Assembly: GCA_023433225.1 (NCBI GenBank) | Contig: JAEZDQ010000095.1 | Location: forward strand, 1 to 15,908 | Length of the DNA stretch: 15,908 bases | Direction of reading: 5' to 3' | Origin: Bacteroidota bacterium | GTDB taxonomy: Bacteria; Bacteroidota; Bacteroidia; Flavobacteriales; Weeksellaceae | The notes under the pieces: model-generated | Seen by the model: only the letters and a program-made list of their open reading frames with translations | Database searches by the model: none | Told to the model about the DNA's origin: nothing | Translations under genes and position numbers: made by a program | Shown: one piece after another, positions 6,914 to 14,577 of the stretch | Numbering within the stretch: position 1 is the stretch's first letter | How the letters are laid out: each line of letters begins with the position of its first letter

Positions 6914-8395
6914 TTATTTTTTAATGAATCTCCGCGTGCTTGTTTTTCCGGAAGTAGTGGTAACCTTAAGGATGTAACTTCCTTTCGTAAAAGAAGAAAC
7001 ATTGATGGTTGATTGGTTTGACGAGCCGATTTTTCTACCTGACAAATCAAATATTTCAACCAAATTTATAGCTTCATCACTTATAATGTTTAACTGACTT
7101 TCAGCCGGATTTGGATAAATTTTGAATGAATAAGAAGCTGAATTTACATTTTGGATTCCCATATTTGGGTCACTGAAAATAAATGCAGATCCGGCATCCA
7201 TCATTTCGTTTTCTCCGTTTTCATCGAAGTCATCTCGGGGCGCACCAATGATTAAATTTCCACCATGCAAATCCATGCTCCATCCATAGAACATCTCTTC
7301 GACAGCCTGCTCTGTTTCTATAGTTTGTGCTTCTTCCCAAAGGCCGTTGTCTGTTTTATGGTATAAAAACACTTGTCCGGGCTCCAATCCCCAAACGTGT
7401 GGAGCGGTAATGGCCATTTGGCTGCCATCCATTTTACAAAGCCATCCGAAAAAGGTGTTTTCATCAGAAACGGGACTTGGTATTTTCTGGATTTCAACCC
7501 ATTCTCCTGCATCATTTCTTTCAAAGATGTAGGCCGCAGCAATATTTCCGCCGACGCTTCCTTCCGCGTAGGCTCCTATTACCATTTGGTTTCCGTCAAT
7601 GCTGATTGAATTCCCGAAATAAGCATTGGGTTGCGAGTCTGAAGCTGAAATTTTCTGCACGAATTCCCAATCGCCATTATCATTTCTTTCAAAAACATAA
7701 GCGTTCCCGGCACCGTTATCTTCTCCGCTCGCTCCTGCAATCAGATAATCCCCGGAAATACTAACACCGATTCCGAAATTTCCGAAATCAACCAAATCGG
7801 GAGAAGTAATTTTGGTTTCGTTCCAGTTGTCTCCGTCTTTTTCGAAAACATAAACCGCGCCCAGCCAGTTGAATTCCCCCGGTGCCCCGGCGACAATGAA
7901 GTTTCCTTCTACGTCCAAAGTGGTGGGATTTACTCCGAGCAAAGCACCGTCACTGAAGTCAGAAGCGGTTATTTTTGTCCGGAATTCCCAAATATCTCCC
8001 GCCCGATCGTAAACATAAAGAGCACCTGCCCTCAATACGCCATTCACATCGGCTCTTCCCGCCGAAATGACCAGTAAATCATCGTTCATTTTTATACTTC
8101 CTCCGAATTCCGCCATTTCGGCTCCGTCAAAAGCAGTGATTTTTTCAGAAAACCCCCAGTCTCCGCTTTCATCTTTCCGATAAACATAAACGGCTCCGGC
8201 AGCGATAGCTTCACGCGAGGCACCTACTACGGCAAAATCATTGTTAATGGCTGCGGCAGACCCGAACTCGGCACGGCTTTCCCGGTCGCCTACAATTTTA
8301 GAGTTTTGCTGGAACTGTGCATTTACCAATGTTGACAAACAAAGAAGGGAACCTGCCCAAATAAGTTTGTGAGTTTGTAAAAATGTTTTCATCAT
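6914..8395 (-). CDS. Secreted seven-bladed FG-GAP beta-propeller with T9SS sorting domain
   Basis: I place the start at 8395, giving 493 residues, because MMKTFLQTHK begins a clean signal peptide ending LVNAQ (1-27). The open frame extends 23 codons further upstream, but that part would bury the signal peptide and overlaps the likely promoter. Residues about 30-415 are seven repeats of roughly 50 residues. Each has an FG or similar start (EFGSAAAI, EFGGSIKM, YFGNSISI), a V-x-GA strand and a closing VYVF/AYVFER strand, as in FG-GAP/integrin-alpha-like propellers. From about residue 419 there is a type A T9SS domain (IYPNP, FDLSGRK, FTKGSYILKV, final RRFIKK). It is probably exported to the surface or medium by type IX secretion. 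There is no catalytic motif, so a binding or structural role is inferred. It is flanked by its own terminator and by the terminator of the next gene, so it is probably monocistronic. Confidence 0.88.
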   Translation of the reverse strand: MMKTFLQTHKLIWAGSLLCLSTLVNAQFQQNSKIVGDRESRAEFGSAAAINNDFAVVGASREAIAAGAVYVYRKDESGDWGFSEKITAFDGAEMAEFGGSIKMNDDLLVISAGRADVNGVLRAGALYVYDRAGDIWEFRTKITASDFSDGALLGVNPTTLDVEGNFIVAGAPGEFNWLGAVYVFEKDGDNWNETKITSPDLVDFGNFGIGVSISGDYLIAGASGEDNGAGNAYVFERNDNGDWEFVQKISASDSQPNAYFGNSISIDGNQMVIGAYAEGSVGGNIAAAYIFERNDAGEWVEIQKIPSPVSDENTFFGWLCKMDGSQMAITAPHVWGLEPGQVFLYHKTDNGLWEEAQTIETEQAVEEMFYGWSMDLHGGNLIIGAPRDDFDENGENEMMDAGSAFIFSDPNMGIQNVNSASYSFKIYPNPAESQLNIISDEAINLVEIFDLSGRKIGSSNQSTINVSSFTKGSYILKVTTTSGKTSTRRFIKK

Positions 8396-8446
8396 GTGTT
8401 GTTTTTTTTGATTTTGTGAATTTGAAAAATAATTTGTAAAAACGTT

Positions 8447-8474
8447 TAAACTTATGAGAGACATTTTGTGACAA
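8447..8474 (-). promoter_or_regulatory. Possible promoter of the FG-GAP T9SS gene
   Basis: On the minus strand a TTG (8474-8472) is followed after 17 bases by TAAGTTTA (8454-8447). This is close to the Bacteroidota pattern TTG-N17-23-TAnnTTTG, with one mismatch at the last base. It lies 51 bases before the start chosen at 8395 and overlaps the upstream in-frame extension, which supports the shorter protein. Confidence 0.4.
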
Positions 8475-8533
8475 GGGGAGCATGTTTCTGATATTCAGCT
8501 CGCTAAGTGTTTGATAAAAATATTTTTTAAATC

Positions 8534-8563
8534 AAAAGCCCCCGGAATCTCCAAGGGGCTTTC
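8534..8563 (-). terminator. Hairpin terminator for the Asp-box T9SS gene
   Basis: An 8-bp stem (AAAGCCCC at 8535-8542, GGGGCTTT at 8555-8562) encloses a 12-base loop that can itself pair GGA with TCC. On the minus strand the hairpin ends in TTTT. It lies 20 bases after the stop of the leftward gene ending at 8583. Confidence 0.75.
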
Positions 8564-8582
8564 AATTAACATGAAGGAAATC

Positions 8583-10934
8583 TTATTTCTTAATAAGTTT
8601 GTGCGTTTCCGTTTTTCCGTTTTTCAGGTAGATTTTTATCAGATAAATTCCTTTATTCAGGTGGGACACATTCAATTCTGAGGATGCGCCGGTCATCACC
8701 TGCTGCCCGGTCATTGTATAAATTTCAACGGAATTAATATCTTCTTTACTTTCAATATTTACAAAATCGGAGGCAGGATTCGGGTAAATCACTGCTGAAT
8801 TTTCAGTAATCAAATCGGAATCGATCACTTTCAGTGTAGTTAAATCAAAGGTGTATTTAATTACACCTAATCCGGTTGTACCAACAAAAACATCAACATA
8901 TTCATCATAAAAATGGAAGTCGGTTGAGGAAAAAACATGCGAAGAGTATAAGAAATGAAAATTTTCATCTTCTATAATCGTCCAGTTTTCCCCATTGTCT
9001 ATAGAAACCATCACCGCAAACTCTGAAACTTCGGAATCGTGTGAAGCAGCAATGATGTGTCCGTCTGTTACGTTTGAATGTTTCAGGTTGTGTGCAAACA
9101 AATTGTTTAACTGAGACCAGTTTGAACCGCCGTCTGTAGAAGTGAAAACACCTTTATTGGTAGCGATGGACAATTGATCCGGATTCAGGGTGTTGGGTTC
9201 CAGTTTGAAAATCATATCGGCATCAATGTTCAATGTTTCCAATCCATTGCTGCTTACCGTCCAAGAGTCGCCACCATCGGCAGATTTGTGAACACGGCTT
9301 CCTTTGACAGCGGTTACGTTAGCGGAATTTTCGGGGTCAAAGAAAATTCCCGTTACCACACCGGAAGATGAAGGCAGCGTAATGGGTTCGGACTGTACGT
9401 TGTTGATATCGGAAAAGTCAATTTCATAAATTTCAGGATTTTCTCCGAAAGAAGAGAACGAAGCCCAGATTTTATTTGAATTATCAGGTAAAACGCTAAG
9501 GGTATGTATGTGATTTGAAAATATGGAATAAATATGATCCTGGGTTTCACCATGGTCACTACTCACTTTTAAGTTAAATCCCATGAAACCACCGGTATAA
9601 CTAAACACTCTTCCGGGCAGGTTTCTGTCAATGAATATCGAAGTTCCCGAATTATTGGTAACAAAATTTAAGGGTAGAATATCATAAGCCCCGTTTTCAC
9701 CGGTCTCTATGTTTTTGTGGTTGAATCCGAATTGGACTCCGTAATACAAATGCTCTTCATCGCCATTATTGAAATAATGGATGTTCCCGTCAGAATTGAA
9801 ATAAGGCGTTTTTACCCTCGCAACCGTTTCGCCTTTATCCGTAGAGAACATCGGATAATAGTTTGCGCTTATGAAAATTTCATTTTCATTGAACGGGTTA
9901 TAGGAAGCGTCCAATCCGTAATAATATCCTTCCAGATTGTCGGACGCGTTTTCATAAACGTGGATTTCCCAGTTCTGTCCACCATCATTTGAAATGAGGA
10001 TTTCATTGTCTTCCAGGACAATCATATTTTGAGGATCGGAAGGATTGAACTGAATTACATTGATACAATCCAGTAAATAATCCGTCCAAGCAATCGGAAC
10101 GATGTTCCATGTATCGCCCCCATCGGTTGATTTATATAAATTCTCCGGGTTTGCACCGAAACTGATTCCGGTTCCGACCCAGATTTCATTTGGATTTTGA
10201 GGGCTAAATGCAATCGGATTCAGTACAATTCCCGGGATTTTCTCAACCCAGTTTTGACCTCCGTCCTCCGAAACCCATAATCCGCCATCGGTATCCGTGT
10301 CTCCGTTTCCAAGTGTGATGTACAATTTGTTGGGGTTTGTCGGATGAACGGCTACTTGGCCCGGGAAAATGTTTAAATTCTCAAGGGTTGAATAAACTTG
10401 TTCCCAGGAATCTCCACCGTTGGTTGTATAAAAGGTCTTTTCGAAATTTGCGAGCCCGATTTTATATCCCAATGAAATCATGGCTACATCGGAATCGCTT
10501 TCAGAGATGTTATACGAATTAATCCAGTTTCCATCCGCTTCCGGATCCGGCATGGGGGCGATGTATTCATGGGCAATCGTCCGCGTAGCGATATCCAGTA
10601 AATATAAAGTGCGCGTAGCGACCTGGTTGTGCCCGTATTGCAGAAAGTAAGAAATATGGCTGTCTCCGTAAGTTTTTAAATTGTTTTCAAGCCTTCCGAA
10701 ATAACCGTGCTGTTCCGCATAGAAAATATCCCAATTCTGTCCGTTATCATCTGAGGATAGGATATGGTTTCCCATAGTGATGGCGTAAAGCCGATTTTCG
10801 GTGGTTTTGTCGTAAGTGACCCCGAAAATCCGCCCGAAATCATCGGAACCGAAGACTTCAAATTGCGCAAACAAAAAAGGAGCGCAAAAAAGCTTAACTA
10901 ATAATAAAAGTGTAATTTTTCTCATCTGTGTCAT
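8583..10934 (-). CDS. Secreted Asp-box (BNR / sortilin-like) beta-propeller with T9SS sorting domain
   Basis: A 783-residue exported protein. The signal peptide covers residues 1-24 (ending PFLFAQ). A start at M4 (10925, MRKITLLLL) is equally possible. The body is a chain of Asp-box hairpins of the form S-x-D-G-G-x-x-W. I count about ten, including SSDDNGQNW, TTNGGDSW, SEDGGQNW, STDGGDTW, SNDGGQNW, SADGGDSW, STDGGSNW and SIDNGENW, plus two degenerate copies (STDKGET, SSDHGET) that lack the Trp. This is the layout of sortilin/VPS10, BNR and plant HCF136-like propellers, and ten boxes suggest one large or two joined propellers. The sialidase catalytic arginine motif is not seen, so I do not call it a sialidase. 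Residues 711-783 are a type A T9SS domain (IYPNP, MTGQQV, LNKGIYLIKIY, final KLIKK). It probably acts at the surface in binding. It lies downstream of the TPR/LuxR-type regulator on the same strand, with a 98-bp gap. Confidence 0.88.
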   Translation of the reverse strand: MTQMRKITLLLLVKLFCAPFLFAQFEVFGSDDFGRIFGVTYDKTTENRLYAITMGNHILSSDDNGQNWDIFYAEQHGYFGRLENNLKTYGDSHISYFLQYGHNQVATRTLYLLDIATRTIAHEYIAPMPDPEADGNWINSYNISESDSDVAMISLGYKIGLANFEKTFYTTNGGDSWEQVYSTLENLNIFPGQVAVHPTNPNKLYITLGNGDTDTDGGLWVSEDGGQNWVEKIPGIVLNPIAFSPQNPNEIWVGTGISFGANPENLYKSTDGGDTWNIVPIAWTDYLLDCINVIQFNPSDPQNMIVLEDNEILISNDGGQNWEIHVYENASDNLEGYYYGLDASYNPFNENEIFISANYYPMFSTDKGETVARVKTPYFNSDGNIHYFNNGDEEHLYYGVQFGFNHKNIETGENGAYDILPLNFVTNNSGTSIFIDRNLPGRVFSYTGGFMGFNLKVSSDHGETQDHIYSIFSNHIHTLSVLPDNSNKIWASFSSFGENPEIYEIDFSDINNVQSEPITLPSSSGVVTGIFFDPENSANVTAVKGSRVHKSADGGDSWTVSSNGLETLNIDADMIFKLEPNTLNPDQLSIATNKGVFTSTDGGSNWSQLNNLFAHNLKHSNVTDGHIIAASHDSEVSEFAVMVSIDNGENWTIIEDENFHFLYSSHVFSSTDFHFYDEYVDVFVGTTGLGVIKYTFDLTTLKVIDSDLITENSAVIYPNPASDFVNIESKEDINSVEIYTMTGQQVMTGASSELNVSHLNKGIYLIKIYLKNGKTETHKLIKK

Positions 10935-11032
10935 TTATTAAATCTGCTGCAAATTCACAATAAAGATTTAGAGTTCAAACTTTTAGAGAAGAAATACCAC
11001 GACCGGAATCCGGAAAAAGCGTGACAATTATT

Positions 11033-12682
11033 TTAAATCGTTGAAAGATAGGCGTATAGGTCTGTTTCTTCTGAAAGGTTCATTTTTTTAATAATCCTTT
11101 CTTTTCGCTTCCGGCAGGCTTCTACAGTGATGTTCAGCAGGGATGAAATTTCCTTGGTGGAAAGGGTCATATAGACATAACTCAGGTAACGGATGTCGTT
11201 TGAGGTAAGGTCGGGATGAATTTCTTTCAATGACTTTAAAAATCCGTGATTTACTTCTTCAAAATGCGTGAAGAATTCACTCCAGTCCGTTTCTTTTTTC
11301 AAGTGGCTCCTGAGTTCGAAGATTCGCTTTTTCAGATTTTCATTTTGGGAAATTTCACGTTCGCGCGCCAGGGAGTCGATGATGTCTTCAATCAGTTCGT
11401 TTCGCGTAAAGACAGAAAGGACTTTGGCCGCCAACTGTCGGTTTTTGGATTCAATTTCATTTTTAAATTGCTCTTTTTCCAAAAGAGAAACCGCTTCCTG
11501 TTGAGCCATTTGCTGTTCGAGCAGGATTTTGTCATTTTTCTGCTTTTCCACTTCCAGCTCCGCTATTTTCTGGTTGCTTTCCGCTATGATTTTTCTTTGG
11601 CGGAGTTTAACAAAATAATTCCGAACGGCCCAGAATGTAATTAAGGTCAAAAACAAAATTCCCCCGAGAATAAAATAAAACAACTTTCGTTCGGACTTCA
11701 GCTTGTGCTGGCTTTCGGAGAGTTCATTTTGGTAATTTTGCAATTCAAATTTAATCCGGCTGTTTTCAAAAAGTTTTCCGTTTTTTATCTGATTCAGAGA
11801 ATCTTTGGCCAAAATGACGGAATCCGTGTAGGCAAAAGCGGTGGAATTGTTATTCAGTTTTCGATAGAGTTCCGACAGCCGACGGAACGAGTCAATCTTG
11901 TTTTCAATGCTGGCGTTTTGGTCATTTCCCGCACGGCTTGCGTATTCAACAGCGAGGGGGAGATTTCCTTCGTTTTCATAAACATTCGAAAGAATCATAT
12001 ACACAGAGATCCTGTGCTCGCTCCATTCGGGGTCTTTTAATTTCGGCAATAACTGAAGAGCAAGGCTTTTTGCCGCTTTGTAATCCTTTCTCAAAAACAG
12101 GTTCTGCGCATTTGTGATTCGTGTTTGAAACAATATCAGAGGATTGTTTTTAAGTAAAGGAATCGCGATGTCAATATATTCTTTTGCCTTTTCGATTTCA
12201 TTTTTTTCATTGGCCACGGTCGCCAGATTGGTAGCATACAAACCTATTTTTACACTGTCCCTGTTTTCACGGGCAATGCCGTAAGCTTTAAGAAAATATT
12301 CCTCCGCTTTGTCGAACTTCAAATCTTTGGAATAGAGAATTGCAATATTGTTCAACACAATCATTTCGTGCTGAGGGTCAAGTTCTTTCAGCGCGATTTT
12401 ATAGGCTTCGAGATAATTATCCAAAGCTTCACCGTAATCCAGCATGAGGTAATAATTCGCTCCAATGTTGTTGACGGCAAGGAAAAGTTGTTTATGCCAA
12501 TCGTTTCTTTGTGCAATGCTTTGCGCTTCCGTCAGGAGTTCGAGCGATTTTGCGTGGTTTTTATTGTTCATTTCCTGAACGCCTTCTACGATCATCCGGT
12601 TACAGTCTTCCACAGTTTGTGACTGTCCCAATGAACATAAACAACAAAAAACAAACAACAATATTTTTTTAAAATTCCCCAC
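11033..12682 (-). CDS. Membrane-spanning TPR sensor with LuxR-type HTH output domain
   Basis: A 549-residue one-component regulator. Residues 1-22 are a signal peptide or first membrane anchor. Residues about 25-300 contain several tetratricopeptide-like helical repeats (for example NNIGANYYLMLDYGEALDNY and NNIAILYSKDLKFDKAEEYF). A membrane helix spans about 335-357. A glutamine- and lysine-rich coiled coil follows (about 360-450), then a LuxR/GerE-type helix-turn-helix at about 490-536 (LTSNDIRYL, STKEISSLLNITVEACRKRK). The predicted topology puts the TPR part outside the cytoplasm and the DNA-binding part inside; such TPR-TM-HTH proteins occur in Bacteroidota. The start is GTG at 12682: a TAA lies two codons upstream, and the next in-frame ATG (residue 30) would remove the signal peptide. 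A TATCTTTA box lies 18 bases before it. Its targets are unknown; the downstream T9SS cargo gene is a candidate by position only. Confidence 0.88.
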   Translation of the reverse strand: MGNFKKILLFVFCCLCSLGQSQTVEDCNRMIVEGVQEMNNKNHAKSLELLTEAQSIAQRNDWHKQLFLAVNNIGANYYLMLDYGEALDNYLEAYKIALKELDPQHEMIVLNNIAILYSKDLKFDKAEEYFLKAYGIARENRDSVKIGLYATNLATVANEKNEIEKAKEYIDIAIPLLKNNPLILFQTRITNAQNLFLRKDYKAAKSLALQLLPKLKDPEWSEHRISVYMILSNVYENEGNLPLAVEYASRAGNDQNASIENKIDSFRRLSELYRKLNNNSTAFAYTDSVILAKDSLNQIKNGKLFENSRIKFELQNYQNELSESQHKLKSERKLFYFILGGILFLTLITFWAVRNYFVKLRQRKIIAESNQKIAELEVEKQKNDKILLEQQMAQQEAVSLLEKEQFKNEIESKNRQLAAKVLSVFTRNELIEDIIDSLAREREISQNENLKKRIFELRSHLKKETDWSEFFTHFEEVNHGFLKSLKEIHPDLTSNDIRYLSYVYMTLSTKEISSLLNITVEACRKRKERIIKKMNLSEETDLYAYLSTI

Positions 12683-12700
12683 TTTTTAAAAATGACCGCC

Positions 12701-12708
12701 TAAAGATA
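12701..12708 (-). promoter_or_regulatory. Possible -7 promoter box for the TPR/LuxR-type regulator
   Basis: The minus strand reads TTG directly followed by TATCTTTA, one mismatch from TAnnTTTG. It is 18 bases before the GTG start, which supports that start. No clear -33 element is seen. Confidence 0.35.
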
Positions 12709-12726
12709 CAATAATCGAAAGACTGT

Positions 12727-13968
12727 TTAAGTGGTAAAAAGTTGCGTGATTGTATGAATAATCAATCCGACCAAACCACCGACGAGCGTGCCGTTGATGC
12801 GGATGAACTGAAGGTCTTTACCAACTTCCAATTCTAATTTTCGGCTTAATTCTTTGCCTTCCCATCCCGCAACCGTTTTGCTGATGAGGATTTGAACCTC
12901 TTCACTGTTTTTGAGAATCATCCGATAAAGAAAATGGCGAATCCATTTGTTTAATCTTTGTTTTAATTCTTCATCGTTTTGGAGTGAATCGGAGAGTTTT
13001 TGAATGTTTTTTTCCAGATATTGGTTCAATCCCGAATTGGGGTTGTCTATATTTTGATTGAGCATTTTTTTGATGGATTCCCAGGCATCATCGGCATATT
13101 CATTCAGATTTTCGGGAGAAATCAAATCTTCTTTCAGTTGGCTGAATTTTTCGTTCCATTTTTCTGAAATCAATAAATCTTCCGCAAAATTTTCTAGGTT
13201 TTCGGTTAATTTTTGTCGAACGAAATGGTTTTTGTCGGACTCAATTTCTTCGATGAATTTTGAAATTCCATCGGTCATTTCGCGGGAAATCCTTTTCCCG
13301 GCGAGAAAAGCAATAAAGGGTTTGTTTTCCGAAATCCGTTCCCGAATCATGTTCTGACTTTCATCTACATATTCCCGAAGTTGAGGTAGTAAGGTTTCAA
13401 GCAACTTGAGGTGTTCTCCTTTTTCTAAAATATAATGGATTCCGGAGGATGTTATTTTTTGAAAATCAATGGTTTTTAAAGTTTCTGAACCTTTTTTAGC
13501 TAAAAAATCCTTGACTTCCCCATCATCCAAATCGTGAATGATTTTTTTCACTAAATTGAGGGTTTCCGTTCCTAAAATTTCCCGACTGCTGGGTTTGTTC
13601 AGCCAGTCGGAAACAAACTTTATCACGTCCAGTTTTTCAATGTAAGGACGTATGTTTTTGGGATTGAGAAAGTTGGTTTTCACAAAGGAACCGAGGTTTC
13701 TGCCCAAGTCGTTTTTCTTTCGTTCAATCAAATTGGTATGCGGAATTGGGATTCCCAAAGGATGTCTGAACAAAGCCGTAACCGCAAACCAATCAGCCAG
13801 CGCACCGACCATTCCCGCTTCGGAAAAAGCTTCTACATAACCCATCCAAGCCTGTGGGGATTGGTGTTGCAGATAAATCATCAGCCCATAAATCAAAGCC
13901 ATGAGAAAAAACAATCCCGTTGCGATGGTTTTGTGTTTTATCAGTTGAATTTCTTTTTGAGCGGGCAT
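12727..13968 (-). CDS. DUF445 family membrane protein
   Basis: A 413-residue protein of the DUF445 family (which includes E. coli YjiN). There is a membrane segment at about residues 13-33 and a second hydrophobic segment at the very C-terminus (about 391-413, rich in Gly, Leu and Ile). Between them is a long, charged, mainly helical region. The strongest family signature follows the first helix: GMVGALADWFAVTALFRHPLG, then IPHTNLIERKKNDLGRNLG (about residues 52-93). Both ends are in the membrane, so the large middle part forms a loop or stalk on one side. Its biochemical function is not established. The gene starts 14 bp after the toxin stop on the same strand, so it may be read from the toxin-antitoxin transcript as well as from any promoter of its own. 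No terminator is visible between it and the regulator gene. Confidence 0.9.
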   Translation of the reverse strand: MPAQKEIQLIKHKTIATGLFFLMALIYGLMIYLQHQSPQAWMGYVEAFSEAGMVGALADWFAVTALFRHPLGIPIPHTNLIERKKNDLGRNLGSFVKTNFLNPKNIRPYIEKLDVIKFVSDWLNKPSSREILGTETLNLVKKIIHDLDDGEVKDFLAKKGSETLKTIDFQKITSSGIHYILEKGEHLKLLETLLPQLREYVDESQNMIRERISENKPFIAFLAGKRISREMTDGISKFIEEIESDKNHFVRQKLTENLENFAEDLLISEKWNEKFSQLKEDLISPENLNEYADDAWESIKKMLNQNIDNPNSGLNQYLEKNIQKLSDSLQNDEELKQRLNKWIRHFLYRMILKNSEEVQILISKTVAGWEGKELSRKLELEVGKDLQFIRINGTLVGGLVGLIIHTITQLFTT

Positions 13969-13982
13969 TTGAGGTTTGTTTT

Positions 13983-14288
13983 TTACCTTTCCGATAATTT
14001 ATCAGGAGATTGGTTTGTATCAAACACGACATAAACTATTAACTCTTTTTTGGGTTCATTTATTCTGTACAGTATTTTATAATGCCTGACAGTAATCCTC
14101 AAATATTTGTTGTTGTATAGCTCGTCTTCATTTTGATAGGAAAAATGAACAGCGTTTGGAGCTTTTCTTATATCGGAAATTACATTTTTTGCGCCTTGTG
14201 GAGATTTATTTTTGATATAATTATAAATGTCCTTCAAATCTGACTTCGCTTCATCAGACCAAACTACCTTATAATTCTTTTTGGCCAT
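13983..14288 (-). CDS. Type II toxin of the RelE/ParE family
   Basis: A 101-residue basic protein of the RelE/ParE toxin superfamily. It has the N-terminal pattern YKVVWSDEAKSDLKDIYNYI, the core strand YLRITVRHYKILYRI, and a C-terminal VVFDTNQSPDKL. Relatives usually read DTRQ at that last site; here the Arg is Asn. Family members either cleave mRNA on the ribosome (RelE) or poison gyrase (ParE); the sequence does not decide which. I use the ATG at 14288. The open frame begins two codons earlier at a TTG, but the ATG shares its A with the antitoxin stop (TAATG), the usual coupled arrangement in which antitoxin is translated first. The pair appears intact. Mobility is possible, but no mobile element is adjacent. 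Confidence 0.85.
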   Translation of the reverse strand: MAKKNYKVVWSDEAKSDLKDIYNYIKNKSPQGAKNVISDIRKAPNAVHFSYQNEDELYNNKYLRITVRHYKILYRINEPKKELIVYVVFDTNQSPDKLSER

Positions 14289-14533
14289 TACCAATTCTCA
14301 ATTTCTCTTTCCAAATCTTCGTCAGTAGTAAGTCTTCCTGCTTGATAGTCTTTCTCGGCTCTTTCTAATTTAGCATTCAGCATTGCGAGAGTAAGTGGTT
14401 CTCCATTTCCGGAATATCCAATGACTTCTTCTTTGTCCTGAAGAATTAATTCCTTTATTTTCAAGAGCATAGACTCCTTTTTTGTATTTAATAAATATTG
14501 AATTAATTCCAATTTTGTTGATTGAATATCCAT
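14288..14533 (-). CDS. Antitoxin partner of the RelE/ParE-type toxin
   Basis: An 81-residue acidic protein immediately upstream of, and coupled to, the toxin gene. It has an N-terminal helical part (KLELIQYLLNTKKESMLLKI) that probably forms the dimeric, DNA-binding half. A middle turn follows, VIGYSGNGEPLTLAML, and then a charged C-terminal tail (RAEKDYQAGRLTTDEDLE) that in this type wraps the toxin. This three-part layout is common in short Bacteroidota addiction-module antitoxins, but I do not see a clear ribbon-helix-helix or HTH signature. The start at 14533 is the first ATG; the frame extends two codons to a TTG that I do not favour. Antitoxins of this kind usually repress their own promoter, and the -7 box at 14549-14556 is the likely target region (inference). 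Confidence 0.8.
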   Translation of the reverse strand: MDIQSTKLELIQYLLNTKKESMLLKIKELILQDKEEVIGYSGNGEPLTLAMLNAKLERAEKDYQAGRLTTDEDLEREIENW

Positions 14534-14548
14534 AACCAAAACTTTATG

Positions 14549-14556
14549 CTAAGATA
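14549..14556 (-). promoter_or_regulatory. Possible -7 promoter box of the toxin-antitoxin operon
   Basis: The minus strand reads TTG followed by TATCTTAG and then C, close to TAnnTTTG and to the box in front of the TPR regulator. It is 15 bases before the antitoxin ATG, in the 44-bp gap after the membrane protein gene. No -33 TTG is evident. Confidence 0.35.
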
Positions 14557-14577
14557 CAAAAACGAAAGAAAAAGTAT

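Noticed and set aside
8396..8464. A 23-codon N-terminal extension of the FG-GAP protein
   Set aside because: It would place a polar leader before a clear signal peptide and overlaps the likely promoter; MMKTFLQTHK is the better start.
8583..10934. Sialidase activity suggested by the Asp boxes
   Set aside because: Asp boxes alone are structural; the catalytic arginine, Tyr/Glu and RIP motifs of sialidases are not seen.
10999..11019. CCGGAATCCGG as a terminator of the TPR regulator
   Set aside because: The stem is only 4 bp with a 3-base loop and has no U-run on the minus strand.
11246..11644. A 132-codon plus-strand open frame inside the TPR regulator gene
   Set aside because: It is antisense to a well-supported coding region, is rich in Phe from the reverse of Lys/Glu codons, and shows no domain.
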